DNA from: Eutypella sp. D-1
Taxonomy: Eukaryota; Ascomycota; Sordariomycetes; Xylariales; Diatrypaceae
Assembly (NCBI GenBank): GCA_023313575.1
Contig: JAJTTP010000018.1
Span: 124,001 to 188,000, forward strand
Direction of reading: 5' to 3'
Length of the DNA: 64,000 bases
Both the position numbers and the translations under genes were made by a program. Shown here one piece after another: positions 36,861 through 48,914 of this stretch. Numbering within the stretch: position 1 is the stretch's first letter; the number at the start of each line of letters is the position of its first letter. The notes below the pieces were generated by a model. The model saw only the letters and a list, made by a program, of their open reading frames with translations, made no database searches and had not been told where the DNA came from.

Positions 36861-37986
36861 ATGGCTACCAACGTCCCTAACGTGAAGCTGGCTTCCGGCT
36901 ACGTAAGATTTTCCTCGGCGCGTCAGGACAAAGATGGACGATAGGCTGACAAACTAGTAGAACATGCCGCTCGTCGGCTTTGGTATCTGGAAGGTCCCCA
37001 ACGAGACCTGCGCTGACCAGGTATGTCTTAGACCATTCTCACACATACCTCTTCCTACAAAAGTCTAGGATCCTAGCTGAACATACATCTCCTAGGTATA
37101 CAACGCCATCAAGCTTGGCTACCGCCACATCGACGGTGCGTGGGACTACACCAACAGCGCCGAGGCAGGAAAGGGTGTCCGCCGTGCCATTGAGGAGGGT
37201 ATCGTCAAGCGCGAGGATCTCTTCATCACCTCCAAGCTCTGGAACAACTACCATAAGCGGGAGCACGCGCTCGAGCAGGCCCGCCTCGAGAATGAGGCCT
37301 GGGGTCTCGGCTACCTGGACCTGTTCCTGATCCACTTCCCCATCGCCCTGGAGTTCATTCCCTTCGACAAGATCCGCTACCCGTGCTTCTGGACCGACAA
37401 GGAGCAGACGCAAACGACGCCGCTGGCGCGCGTCCCGATCCAGGAGACGTGGCAGGCTCTCGAGGAGCTGGTTCAGACTAAGGAGAACCCCAACGGATTC
37501 GTGCGCAGCATCGGCGTTTCCAACTTCCACACGCAGCTCATCTACGACGTTCTATCGTACAACAAGCTGCCGCTCAGCGTGCTGCAGGTCGAGCACCACC
37601 CGTACCTGACGCAGCCCGAGCTCATCGCCATGGCGCAGGAGAACGGCATCGCGGTGACGGGCTACTCGACCTTCGGCCCGCAGAGCTTCCTGGAGCTGGG
37701 CAACGCCGACGCGCAGGGAATCAAGCCTCTGTTCGAGACGGATATCGTCAAGGGAATCGCAGCGAAGCACGGCAAGTCGGCCGGCCAGGTACTGCTCCGC
37801 TGGTGCACCCAGCGCAACATCATCGTCATCCCTAAGTCCAACAGCGTCGACCGCCTGAAGCAGAACCTCAGCCTGTTTGACTTCAACCTGACCGAGGAGG
37901 AGATCAAGCAGATCTCCAGCCTGAACAGGGGCCTGCGCTTCAACTCGCCCGCCGGCCTCGGCAGGCCCATCCGCATCTTCACCTAA
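36861..37986 (+). CDS. xyl1: NAD(P)H-dependent D-xylose reductase
   Basis: This aldo-keto reductase reduces xylose to xylitol, the first step of fungal pentose catabolism, in the cytosol. Three exons (36861-36902, 36961-37020, 37096-37986) give 330 aa, the normal size. The AKR tetrad is visible: Asp47, Tyr52, Lys81 (SKLWNNYH) and His114 (FLIHFP). The cofactor motif IPKSNSVDRLKQN carries the Lys and Arg that contact the NADPH 2'-phosphate in xylose reductases. Typical family landmarks are NMPLVGFGIWKV, SIGVSNF and the C-terminal RFNSPAGLGRPIRIF. A GGCTAG word lies about 345 bases upstream. The region after Asp47 reads GAWDYTNS where many family members have a Cys and a Gly, a mild variation. 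Related polyol or arabinose reductases are the main alternative. Confidence 0.92.
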
Positions 37987-38682
37987 TTCAGGCGGGTCGC
38001 GAGTCGAGATGCGTATGTTATAATTGTATGATGGGTTTACGCGGTTCACTAGATAGACACAAAAAGGAGTAGACCCAAGTAAATAAAGTGAATGCGAAAC
38101 GACGGAGTTTTGCCAAACAAAAGCGCTTGTTTCTGCATTCCGCGACGTACCTACCTTAGAAAATGCTCGTAAAAAGTGAGATGGGCTCAATGAAAGACAT
38201 TGGAGGGGAAATTGTGTCGATTCTTAATTAGGGAATAAGTTTACCAGCCCGCTATTGTTAGATCTGGGAACTGGCCAGCCACTAGCTGCATAAGTTTCAT
38301 GGGGATAATGGAATGCACCTCGCCTATTGTATGAAGATAAGAATTACGCATTGTAAAGACTTTATGCACTGAATGAATTTGTACATACTACTCCCCGGCC
38401 GTAGCTCACGGAGGTTCCACCTGACACTGAATTGCTTCCACTAACAAGACCTCAACTTGTACATCCCATCGAATAAAGCCCCCCTACCTAAATGTACCTC
38501 TTAATTTAAAGGATTGTTGATGGACCGTATGTAGCCACAACCGCAGAGAAAAAAAGTCGCGTCTTTCCAGCCAATATATCGCGAGGCCGTCAAGATAAAA
38601 AATTAAACATGGTCTATAATCGAATTGCATTATAATTTAACTACGCCCACCAAAAAGAAAAGCTCTCTCTTTGATATCACGA
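37987..38682. other. Intergenic
   Basis: This is the xylose reductase 3' region and PSF2 promoter. No gene is seen. Confidence 0.5.
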
Positions 38683-39730
38683 ATGGCGCTCCCGCTGCCC
38701 CCGGGCCTCGTGCCGGCCGAAGTCGCCTTTCTTTGCGAGATGGAGATGGTTACTATTGTGCCGCGCCAGAGACTCGAGTCTATCCCACTACTAAGCGTAA
38801 GTTAGAAAATAAAATAAAAATCCCCACCCCGCTTCCCCCCCTATTTGACTTTGAATGCCTACCCCGCCATAAACCCTGGTTCTCCCAACCCCAGACCGCG
38901 GTTCCCGTCCAGGAGACCGGGATAAAGGGGGGGAGGAAAGGAACAAGGAAATCATAGTACACCACCCCTTCTATAGATCAGAAGAGCACAAAAGGAAGAA
39001 ATAAAGGAGAAAAAAACACAAAAAAACCAGCGCTAACCGTTGGTACCGGGGGGTTGCCGTCGAGCAGGGACCCACGCCGGCGCTGCGACCACCACACCGC
39101 GCGGAGCTGCCGCTCTGGCTGGCACTGCTGCTGAAGAAACAGCGACGGGCCAACATCCTGGCGCCGCCGTGGCTGCAACCGACCTCGCTACAGGACATCC
39201 TGCACCACGAGACGAGCGTGGACCCAGAGGCCTTCTCGCCGCCGCCGCCGCCACCAGCGCGGCCCGACGGGCGCGGGGGTCTGCTTCCGTACTCGCACTC
39301 CTCCACCTCTACTTCGGGGGCAACGGAGATCTCACCCCCCTTCCTGCCCTCGAACACGCAGGCAGCGCCGGCCGCGCGCCTACCGTACCACTGGCAGGAG
39401 GTCGGGGAGCTACTGCTAGCGCACGCGGCGGACGACGTGCCGTCCGCGCCCGAGGTGCGCGCGCTGCTGCGCGATCTGCAGGAGGTGCGCGCCGCGAAGC
39501 TGCGGGCCTCCGCCGACGCGCAGCTCGGTGCCGGCGGCGCCGTCGTCGGTCTCCGCGGCGTCGGCGCCCTCGAACTCGCTGCCAACCGCGCCCTTGTGTC
39601 TTCTGTCGTCGATGCCGTGAGGGCCCTGGGTGCCAGTGCCGAGGCTGCGCGCCGCGAGGAGGAGGAGGAGGATGATGATGCTGTGGGCGGTAGGGGGGTG
39701 GGGGATAGTGATGATGAGATGGAGTTTTAA
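38683..39730 (+). CDS. PSF2: GINS complex subunit Psf2
   Basis: GINS is a four-subunit factor of the CMG replicative helicase in the nucleus, and Psf2 is one subunit. Two exons (38683-38796 and 39068-39730) give 258 aa. The N-terminus [21 protein letters not shown] is the expected Psf2 start. The splice places LLS next to [24 protein letters not shown], and [12 protein letters not shown] follows, all as in the family. The C-terminal helical part includes [14 protein letters not shown] and [20 protein letters not shown], then an acidic tail ending DSDDEMEF. A Pro/Ser-rich insertion ([13 protein letters not shown] to SNTQAAPA) lies between the two conserved halves, as is common in filamentous fungi. 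The 271-nt intron is longer than others here, but its in-phase acceptor at 39067 restores the conserved motif exactly. Confidence 0.92.
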
Positions 39731-40380
39731 GAGGGGGAGGAGGGACGGCGCTGGCTTGAGTGGGTGGATATGTGTACGTGTTGCATGGGTGAAAGAAAGA
39801 AAGAAAGCGATTCGTGGCGTGATCCGGGGGGGGGGGGGGGGACATGATGACTACCGTAGCATCCAGGAACCAACGAACAACATCGCCAAAGTCATAATGG
39901 GATGCGGGCGGTCAGGTAGTCGAATAACAACAGACGCAGACATCTTCCCAGCGCGTTAACTCAAGGCTTGCTCGCCGTCAAATATGGGCGGTACCCCTAC
40001 GACGACATGGCCTCTTCCTTAGAATCGGGTTCTCTACGCATCAGGCCCTCCCATCCGACTTCTCCTAGACAGATCGCGCTATATACTCAAGTTCGCATGT
40101 GCCATTTATGGGGTCTACAGGGCAGAAATAGGAAAGGCTTTCTCTATTTAACGATTAAAGCAAATCTTAATTCTAGACTCCGAATTCGTCCCTCAGCCTG
40201 TTGGTGCTGACGCCGTTTTTTGCCCCCTCTAATCTATACATAGTATACCAGAACGCCTTTGAAAATGACACATATTGTACAAGTAACGAGCTTGAACCAA
40301 GCGTTTCCTCTCAGTCGTCCAACGTGATAATCAATCGTACATCTCGCGCACCATGTTATAGTAAGTAACCCCCTAAGACA
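39731..40380. other. Intergenic, convergent 3' regions
   Basis: This stretch lies between the PSF2 and SNF2-remodeller 3' ends. It contains a 16-base G run at 39826-39841. No gene is seen. Confidence 0.5.
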
Positions 40381-43336
40381 TCATTCGCCGTTCATTTGAG
40401 TGATTCCGTCGGCAGCCGTCTCGACCACCTGGAAGCCGTCGGCGTTGCCGGCGCCCCTAGCAGCACGTTCATACGCCTCGTCGCTCCTGCGAAAAGCAAG
40501 TTTTCATGTCAGTCAACAAGGTCTAGACACAAGCCAAGCTTGCGAGAGCGAAGAATCGAAGGAAGAGTGAGAAGGGGTGCAGGGGGGTTCGCTCATACCT
40601 GTCACACAAGACCTCCAGATCTTCCTCCGTGAAGATCTGGTCATCCCCGGAGTGCCTGTATACCTCGCCGTCCTTGAGGAGCAGGCTGCGCAGCGTCTCC
40701 TTGTCGATGGCCCCGTTTCCGTCGAGCTTCTGGCCCATCGTCCTGAAGCCGCCCTTCTTGATGACGAGCTTCTCCAGCCGGCGCTTCGCGTCCGCGCTCA
40801 AGAGGAGCTCTTCCTCCACGGTGCCCTTCGTGGCGATGCGGTAGACGACAACGGGGCGCGTCTGTCCGATACGGTGGCATCGGTCCTGCGCCTGTAGGTC
40901 CTGCTGCGGGTTCCAATCGCTACGCCGAGGTGTTAGGGCACGCACTTGCCTCCACAGGAGTGGCCACTTACCTATCGAATAGAATGACAGTATCCGCACT
41001 GGCAAGGTTGATTCCCTGTCCGCCTGCCCTGGTGGAAAGTAGGAAGATTTTGAAGTCTGGGTCCTCATTGAAGTCCTTGATCTGTCGCCTACGATCCTCC
41101 TGGGAGACGCTACCATCGATGCGGCACACGTTCCATCCGCGCAGCTCGGCACAGTAATCGTGCAAGATGTCCAGTTGCGTCTTGAACTGAGAAAAGATGA
41201 GGACCTTGTGGCCGCGCTCAAAAAGGGCCGGCAACAACCGGTCCATGAGCAGCATTTTGCCGGACGCGGTCACAATGGTTTCGTCGACGGGAGTATTGCT
41301 GTCAAACGCCCATGGGTTGTAAAAATTATGCGGGCTATTGCATACAAGACGTAGCTGCATGAGAGGGTTCCCGAGCTTCTTCTCCGCGACCTGTAGTTCT
41401 GCAGAATGTTAATAATGCGACAGCACCAGCCAAATACAGAGGCACATACTGGCAAGCTCAAGGGTTTTGGTCCGCTGGATTTCTTCCTCATCCTGTAGTT
41501 CATCGTCCGACTCCTCGTCTTTAGCTGCGAGCTCCTGGGCTAGCTTCTCCTCAAATGCGTCATCATCAAGTTTATCATCCTCTGAGTCGTCATCTGGAAC
41601 AGCATATGAGCGACGTCCTTTCCTACGCTGACCTCGGACACTGCTGGTAGGAGTAGCCCGTCGGCTTATCCTACTGCTCTTCGACGTTGGGGTTTCAATG
41701 ATCGGCGAAGTCTTCCTCTTCGCCGACCCTCTCACTGGAATTTGAATTTCGTTATCCTTGACTTTCTGCTTCGTCCGCGGCTCGCTATTCTTTCCCATCA
41801 TCAAAGAAAATGCGTTTTGTCGCGGCGTAGCAGGGGCACTGTCAGTCATCTTGACACTGCTCGCCCGGGATGCCTGGCGACTCGATTTTCGGGAGCTTTG
41901 AGGGCTGTTGGTAGCGCTGGTCAAGCGCTCGAAGACCTTGTTCTCCAAGTACGACCGCGTGTCTGTCTTCTTATCGCTAATCACGTTATATATATCCGTC
42001 TGCTCTCTGGTCATCGGCGCATATAGGACATATTCTCGCTTCTTGGGCAGGTAGTTTGCGACATCTGCCTTGATACGCCGGAGTAAGAGCGGCTGGAGAA
42101 CCTTGTGTATCTTCGCAACAAGATCTTGGCTCTCGGTGTTTTCAATAAACTGCTCGGTACCTTTCTCATCTTGGAGGTCGCTGAAATCAAACCATACTTC
42201 GAACGCCTCCCAGTCGAGAAAGGTCTCAGGCATGAGAAAATGCAGGAGGGACCAGAGCTCCTTCAGGTTGTTCTGTAGCGGGGTGCCTGTGATCAGAAGT
42301 CGGGTTGCTGATTTGAATTGCTGCAGTTCCCGGAAAAGCTTCGCATCGGCATTCTTCATCCGGTGGCCTTCGTCCTACGCATTGTGAGTAGATGGCCCTC
42401 TCGTCTATAACGAGGAAATACTCACAACAACGATAAACGCCCAATCGACCTTAGACAGTGCCGCACGATCTCTCAGAATCATTTCATAACTAGTGCACAC
42501 AACTGGAAATTTCCCAGTAGGCCTTCCCTTCTGATAATACTTCATGATCTGGTTACGGTAGATCTCCTGGCGTTCTTCAGGAGTACCGTGGTACAGCACG
42601 AAAGGTATTGAGGGTGTCCATCTCATGAACTCGTCCTGCCAGTTGGACAACGTGCTCAAAGGAGCAATTATCAAGTGAGGACCAAAGTAGTTCTCCTCCT
42701 CCCTGAGTAGAGCGACCAGTGAAAGAACTTGAATCGTTTTACCTACATCCTGTTAGCCTCACGGTGCACCTACACGCGGACTAGACAGCTTAATGAAACC
42801 CTGCACTTACCTAGGCCCATCTCATCGGCTAGGATTCCGCTCAAGCCCTGTAGACAAATTTCATACATCCAAGTCAGACCTTCCAATTGGTAGTCTCGCA
42901 TGGTTCCGCCTGTCATAATTTTGGGCTGCTTCTTCAGTTGGAGGCCGGCATCGGCCAGGGCCTGATTGTCAAAATCGCGACCGACACGGCCGAGGGCTTT
43001 GGTTTTCTGGGTCAGGATATCACTGAAAACCTTACTCTTCCGCAGAAGCTCATCAAGTTCCTTAGCCTTGCGGGCTCGCTCCTGTGGTGACAGTTGGACC
43101 TTCTTCTTCCTGTTGCGGGTCTGGGCAAGACGCTTGGCTTCGGCTCTGGTGTTTTCGGCTCTCGCCTTCTTCTCCTCAGTGAGCAGTTGATGCTCGGTGA
43201 AATTGGAAGTGAAGGCCATCTTGGAGTTTTCGGCTTCTGCGGCAGATGGCGGAGATGAAGGGGCACTAGTGCCCAGGCGTGAGGTGGTGGATGAGTTGGA
43301 GGAATGAGAACGTGAGGATGAAGTAGTGATTGCCAT
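40381..43336 (-). CDS. SNF2-family chromatin remodeller of the LSH/HELLS/DDM1 type
   Basis: This nuclear ATP-dependent DNA translocase is of the group that includes plant DDM1, mammalian LSH/HELLS, Neurospora MUS-30 and yeast Irc5, which act in chromatin access and genome stability. Six exons (43336-42811, 42742-42426, 42374-41450, 41398-40972, 40919-40599, 40486-40381) give 873 aa. A basic coiled segment (about 60-110) precedes the ATPase. Walker A is DEMGLGKT (171-178), motif II is DEGH (starting at 282), and TGTPLQNN and the lobe-2 motifs [19 protein letters not shown] and QDRCHRIGQ are intact. A low-complexity insertion of about 150 residues (437-585), Ser/Arg-rich and then acidic, separates the lobes. 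The C-terminus runs through [21 protein letters not shown] to the stop. The start is divergent to the TFIIA gene. Confidence 0.92.
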
Positions 43337-44157
43337 TTTAACGAGGTTTCATACCTGCGTGATGACGATCATAAAAGAAAAATCGGAAAAAAAAAAGAAA
43401 ATCCAACTTCACTTCAAACCCAGATCAATTAATTCACGTCATATCATCATCGACTTCGCCAAATTTTATCACGAATCAAATTTTGGTTCATGAATTGATT
43501 GGCAAGTTGGCAAGGTAACAGGCAGAGTATCAGGCAGAATGGTGATCTCATTCCAGCTGCCTAGCGCGTTTAGAGCTCTACTTAGGGTATTTCCAGGTTA
43601 GAGGCGATTTACAAGAAACGCGACCTCGATACGAAATCACGCGTTAAGTGGAAAAGATCCCAGTACGGCCTGAAGTATCTACCTACAGTACCTAGGTACC
43701 TTTACTTCCGTCCGCTCCGTCCGTCATCCCTGTGTAAATTCCCGTCCGCATCCGTTTTTACTATGGCTAGGGGGTCTGTTTCTTATGTAATCTACTTTGT
43801 ACTCGGTACCGCTTCCGTCAACCTTGCGAAATATGCCAACCTTAGGTACCTGGTATGCATAACTACATCCCATAAGCCACAAACCTACTAGTCGCACCTG
43901 CCACCTATTCTGCCATCTGTCACCTATTCTATCATCTGCCACCTATTCAGCATTCATTCAGCCATTAACCGTCGTATTGCCAGCCACCTAATTCACTTGC
44001 TGACTCATCCTGCCAGCGGCTCTCACATCCAAGGTTCACTAACGCCACACTATTTAATCACCTAGAACCCAACTCTACCCTCTACAACATCAACGAAATC
44101 TTGGAATCGCCTACGTGGTCCACAATCCTTCATTTGAGCAGCATCAATTGATCCACC
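43337..44157. promoter_or_regulatory. Shared divergent promoter region
   Basis: These 821 bases separate the start codons of the LSH-type remodeller (minus) and the TFIIA small subunit (plus), so both promoters must lie here. The region holds two GTACC/GGTACC palindromes (43688-43700, 43841-43852) and a three-copy 19-nt tandem repeat at 43902-43950. Shared control is an inference from layout. Confidence 0.5.
43902..43950 (+). repeat. Three-copy 19-nt tandem repeat
   Basis: The word CACCTATTC begins at 43902, 43921 and 43940, an exact 19-base period. The intervening bases are also similar (TGCCATCTGT / TATCATCTGC). It lies about 210-260 bases upstream of the TFIIA start codon. Confidence 0.85.
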
Positions 44158-44755
44158 ATGGCTACCACTCAAAACTACTACGAACTCTACCGTCGGAGCA
44201 GGTATAACTCCCAGAATCCTAAATATTCTAGATAATCCTACATACGTTACGTGACATATGTTCTACATCCCTAGAATAGGAAACAAGCAAGTAAGGAGCG
44301 CAAAGCACGAAGGGCAAAAAAAGCTAATAAAACCGGGTTTAAAAAAATATAGCGTTGGCAGCGCGCTGGCAGACACGCTCGACGACCTGATCACCGCGAA
44401 CCGCATCGATCCCCAGCTCGCGATGAAGATCATGGCCAACTTCGACCGCAGCGTCACCGAGGTTCTGCAGGAGAAGGTCCGATCACGGTTGTCATTTAAG
44501 GTAAATCGACACAATGAGAGTGATTTGACGTGATATGATGCGATATGATGTGTTGTAACCTAGGCTAACACCGTCAATTTTCGCGTTCTCTCGCGTGCGC
44601 AGGGGAGTCTGGATACATACCGATTCTGCGATGAGGTCTGGACCTTCCAGCTCAAAAACGTCACGTTCAAGATGGAGAACGGCGGCCAAATCGTCAATGC
44701 CGATAAGGTCAAGATCGTGTCTTGTACTGCGAAACCCCAGGGCAGCACCGCCTAA
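44158..44755 (+). CDS. TOA2: TFIIA small (gamma) subunit
   Basis: This general transcription factor subunit stabilises TBP on TATA DNA. Three exons (44158-44201, 44353-44500, 44603-44755) give 114 aa, the normal size for Toa2. The N-terminus [20 protein letters not shown] and the helical [20 protein letters not shown] followed by [19 protein letters not shown] form the four-helix part. The C-terminal beta-barrel half is [20 protein letters not shown] and the stretch after it. The 151-nt first intron carries an alternative AG, but only the acceptor at 44352 restores the RSSVGSAL motif. It shares an upstream region with the LSH-type remodeller. Confidence 0.95.
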
Positions 44756-45585
44756 AACAAACCCTCCCATAACCACTATTTCCATGTCTTTTTATTTATT
44801 TTATCTTTTAATTCGACCCGATGCGATTGCGATGCGATGGGCGACGCAGCACAGCACAAGACTTTTTCCGCTGAGCGCTGCTTAGCTAGGCGGTCTCGGA
44901 ACGCCGTACAAGCCTTCCTCGTTTGACTTGGCTTCGGGCCTTGTCACATATCGGGAACGCAACGAATATTGAGCATCGCATCTGGTTGGAATTGTACGAT
45001 ATGGGGTTCAGGGCTAAGAGATGGAGTTGGTCGGGGGTCCTTCTGATTTTTATCTTCATTTTATTTTTAAAATTGCATGTACTGGCGTTATGGCAAGCCA
45101 TCCGTAATAAGGGCAAGTTTGAGGCTCAGACATCACGATAAACTTAAATTTACATGACGAAATGCTATTTCTAACATCGGCGCCTTTGCTGTTTGAGCTA
45201 CGTCTGCTGTGTAGGCTTGATAAAGTGACTAGGCTTAGGAAGACGTATTTAACTCCCCATGGTTCATGTCACCTTGAATTTCAAGGATACAATGAAGCTC
45301 TCTATCTTCATGTGATGGTCACATGTCATCAAAAGATGCGTAGCTCATCAGAAAAAGCTCATTCGGAAAAAAAAAAAGTTCATTTTATCGTCGCGTATGT
45401 ACATGACAGAGCTAAATATACATATGATGTTTTATAATGCAGAGAAAATAAGGTTGGGGTATCATAATTCGTTTCTAGCTTCATCTTTTTTTTTCCAACC
45501 AGCCGTCGCTCCTCTCATTTCATCGTACAGCGAAGCGGGCCCACCAGTCAGTTCCTGAGCCATCATCATCCATGCTTCTCGACAT
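44756..45585. other. Intergenic, convergent 3' regions
   Basis: This AT-rich stretch contains only short open frames without recognisable domains. No gene is called. Confidence 0.45.
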
Positions 45586-46077
45586 CTACGGAGCGCCCGC
45601 ATGTCCGCCTCCGGTCGCATGACCCGGGGGCGTGTACGCGGGAGCCGGCTCCGGGACCGTACTCTTGTCGAAACCACCGCCGGGACTCGATCCGTAGTAG
45701 TTCTGCTGCTGGCCGCCGGCGCCGGCGCCGTACTGGGGGCCGTAATTGGGATACGTCACGTTGGGGTCGTAGCCGCCACCGGGCTGCTGTTGCTGCTGTT
45801 GTTGCATCTGGTCCCGCTCTTTCCGCCGGCGCTGTAGGCGGCGGAAGACGACACACCCGATGACGCAGGAGGCGATGAAGCCGATGACGACGATGACGAT
45901 GACGGCGATGATGCCGCCGCCGATCACCCGTTGACCCGTCCGCACCCGGTCCCGCTGCTCGTCGAAGTCACTGTGCGAGTTGAAGTCTCGGGTCTCAATG
46001 CTGTTGCGCGGCGCTAGCATGTCCAGCGCGGCGTCGTGGATGTCGCGGGACGTGAGTATTGTGGGTAGTGCGGGCAT
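45586..46077 (-). CDS. Single-pass membrane orphan with Gln/Gly-rich tail, 163 aa
   Basis: This is an intronless open frame of 163 codons. The N-terminal 45 residues are polar, a strong hydrophobic segment follows at about 49-76 (GQRVIGGGIIAVIVIVVIGF...), and it is flanked on the C side by a highly basic stretch (RRLQRRRKERDQ). A signal-anchor topology with the C-terminus in the cytosol is expected. The tail is low complexity, with eight Gln followed by Gly, Pro and Tyr-rich sequence. I recognise no named family, though similar short membrane proteins are common hypothetical genes in filamentous fungi. Third-position GC bias and the clear membrane segment support a real gene. Confidence 0.65.
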   Translation of the reverse strand: MPALPTILTSRDIHDAALDMLAPRNSIETRDFNSHSDFDEQRDRVRTGQRVIGGGIIAVIVIVVIGFIASCVIGCVVFRRLQRRRKERDQMQQQQQQQPGGGYDPNVTYPNYGPQYGAGAGGQQQNYYGSSPGGGFDKSTVPEPAPAYTPPGHATGGGHAGAP

Positions 46078-48914
46078 TGTGCAGTGTAGTTTGCTGTGAC
46101 GGTGGTATTTCGTACAGTAATGTTTTTCGTTTGTTGTTCTCTATGGGTGGACTGCTTTCAATGCGATGCAGTTGCGTATTAAGTAATAAACTCTTGACTT
46201 GTAGGATAGGATTTCAAAGGGTAGGTGGAATGTAGATATTGTGCAACGTAGTCAGTACTGATGTTTTGCAATTACACAATAAGTCAACATTCTACCGACT
46301 TATATAAGTAAGCTCTTCTCTTCAGTCTGCCTTCCATCCTTTCTTTCAGGGTCCTGCCCAACGCCTGAGCCCGCAGGGGACCTATTACGATGTCATAGTC
46401 CCAAAATAGGAAGCACGATGGCACAGGAAGGATTCACGCCCTGGCCCGTTCAAGGACCTCAGCCCACACGGTCTCCGGCGAATCAACGCTGGTCGTGTCC
46501 GGTAGATATGGAGTGCGATCGGCGCGACCGCTGGGTTCGCGGAAATCCTTTCGGGGCATCCGCAGCTAACAAGGCTGGATGATCGGCGCTGCGCAGGCGA
46601 GAATATTGGAGATTCCGTTGTTCTTCTGGCTGTTTGCGGTTGGCTGTGTTTTTTCTTCTCCGCTGCACCACCACATAGCCACGCGCGAGCTAGCGAGCTA
46701 GGATGGCTGACATCACGGCCAAGACCCGAACATGGAATGGATCTGTCCCTGCGTACCTACGTGGAAGCCGGTCGGGTCGGTCACTTGCCCTCGCCCAGAT
46801 AACTCTTCCTCTATGTATGTAACACTATTAGTCCTGATTATTGTTCTCGCAGAAACATCTTTACCCCTCGAACCCAATCAGACGTCATGATGTGAGGCAA
46901 TGACGATTGGTTTTGAATCCATTTCGAAACCAAGCGCTCCGACCTGAGACTCGTATGTACGAAGCAGGCGAAGACTAGTGACATCTTTATCCATTAGCCG
47001 GTGCAGACGACCCACTCCTGCCACTGTTAGTTACTTAACCACAGCACTCCATTGTGGCATTGCGAGGCACAATAGGACTTTGGACATATGTAATAAATTT
47101 TTCAGCTGTCGTACTAATATGTTTTTGCTGTTGAATACTTAGGCTCGATTTGGCGACATCTCAGTCGCTCATCCTTCTCGAGTGTGCATAGTTGCAAAGA
47201 ATTGCCAGGCTGGCTTTAGAGCTGGGGATGTTGTAAATTGAATTCTTAATTACTTGATTGCTTACAATATTCTAGTGTGAGATGAATCGATCTGGCTCCA
47301 GGGATCTAATTACACAACTAGTAGGACGAATGGGTTTAACATTTTGACCGCTTCCACTCTCCTCACTCGTCCATCTACATTGGTTCAACTTCTAGACGTA
47401 GCGTTTCAGACGTTTTAAATGGAGTGTTATTATGTATAACTAGGGCGACCAGAACTGCCAGACCAACATCTTGCTGGCTATTGATAAGGGACTGACATGT
47501 GATGGGCCGCTTAGGGCGGCCGTTTAGATAGCAACACGCTAGCGGAAAGGGTCTAGGACACATTAATAACGGTGAACCAATAGGATGGCACGGGTGTATA
47601 GAAAAGGTAAGGTCGTATATATATATATATATACCTTAATAAGCCCAGAAGAAAGGGGAAGGCTGTCCTCTTTATAACCTTCATTATGCACGGAGACAGG
47701 CCTGACTCTATGTCGTCTTTACTTCGCTTTAAGTCGCTAGAATGCGTGGGATACGACACGCCGGAGACGAAGAGAGATATGATATCCAAACTCTAGGAAT
47801 GGCTTAGAGAACCTGGATATCTCGAACATCACCTGTCGTGTTCGTAGGCATTACAGTATTGACGACGACACCATCAGCTGCTGGTTCCCCATCAACCTGT
47901 CCCAGAGTATCTCCAGCATCTAGTTACTTCTATTCGTCCATAAGATGGGTTGACGTCTACTAAAGCATTCTTTAAAGCTTATTCTGCATCGGTGATGCTT
48001 CATTGCTCGCCAAGCCTCCCCCCTCTGAGGCCCTTTCGGTGGCCTCGACCCCGCCTGCACTTGTCTCCCCTAGCTGATGCGGGCAATGTTTAACTGCCGG
48101 TCCCCTTCTTTTCACGGTCGTCTGCGGCTTTTCCTACAAGTCCTGCCGGCGTCTTAGCAGGCCCCGAAGACCGACACGTCGCGGCGACGGAATCCCCACT
48201 ATGGACTAGGATCTCCTCCACGGACGCTTCGGTTTCGAAGCCTGTCGGAGTCTTTCTCAAGAGTCAAACTGTTGCTGGACATTGGATGGTAAGTGTGAAG
48301 ATGTTGCGTAAGTGTGACTCCTACACCTTGGCAGCTTCCACAACGACCAAAAGATGGTAAAGAATGTAAAGACCCCTCTTCTCCCCGGAAGGGGGTGACC
48401 GCGTCGAGAAGTCGCGAAGTGAGTAGCTGGAAATCGCTGCGGCAACAGTGCTTAAGCTATTCCACAATAGGGTACCGGGACCCTTTAAGCTCTGCTTTTC
48501 ATATGTGATATAGTTTACTATTAACTCCGAGAGCGACGCGAGACGAGCTCGTTACAGACGACGGGTTTAATATCAACTTAAGACGCGCGTGCCCAGCAAC
48601 TTAACCACACTAACATTCGGCAGACACAGATCAGGCGAAGGTGCCAATACGCGAGTGGAAGTGGAGAGTGCTAAACGATGGGTTTAATATCAACACCGAG
48701 GACGGCGCTAGACCCCCGTCCGGGAGCGGCAGTCGATCCAACTGTTGCAAATGAAGGGCGGGCTTAATATCAACTCCGGGGGCGGCGCTAGGCCCACCCG
48801 TTGCTATTTGAACGATATCTGTTATGTCTGGAACAGGATCGAGAGAGCTCGATAATCCAGAATACACGCATATATCCATAAAGAGAAAATCAGAGAGTAT
48901 TTTGTTCATTAAAA
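46078..48914. other. Intergenic with upstream repeat array
   Basis: No gene is seen in 2.8 kb. It contains a (TA)n run near 47616-47632 and, in the final 400 bases before the aldehyde dehydrogenase, an array of imperfect direct repeats (separate entry). Confidence 0.45.
48512..48795 (+). repeat. Array of imperfect direct repeats upstream of aldehyde dehydrogenase
   Basis: The 15-base word GGGYTTAATATCAAC occurs at 48563, 48680 and 48760. In the last two copies the match continues to 36 bases (48680-48715 and 48760-48795), with five differences, and each unit starts GGG and ends CCC. A more degenerate copy lies near 48512-48545. Spacings are about 50, 117 and 80 bases. The nearest copy ends 119 bases before the aldehyde dehydrogenase start codon. 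The array could be a set of regulator sites or the remains of a short dispersed repeat. Confidence 0.8.

Noticed and set aside
39040..39845. Long open frames on the other strand and frame across the PSF2 second exon
   Set aside because: They are GC-rich shadows of the Psf2 coding sequence, dominated by Arg, Pro and Ala, with no domain.
47616..47632. TA-rich run as a possible replication origin or centromere-like feature
   Set aside because: It is a short simple repeat with no supporting context.
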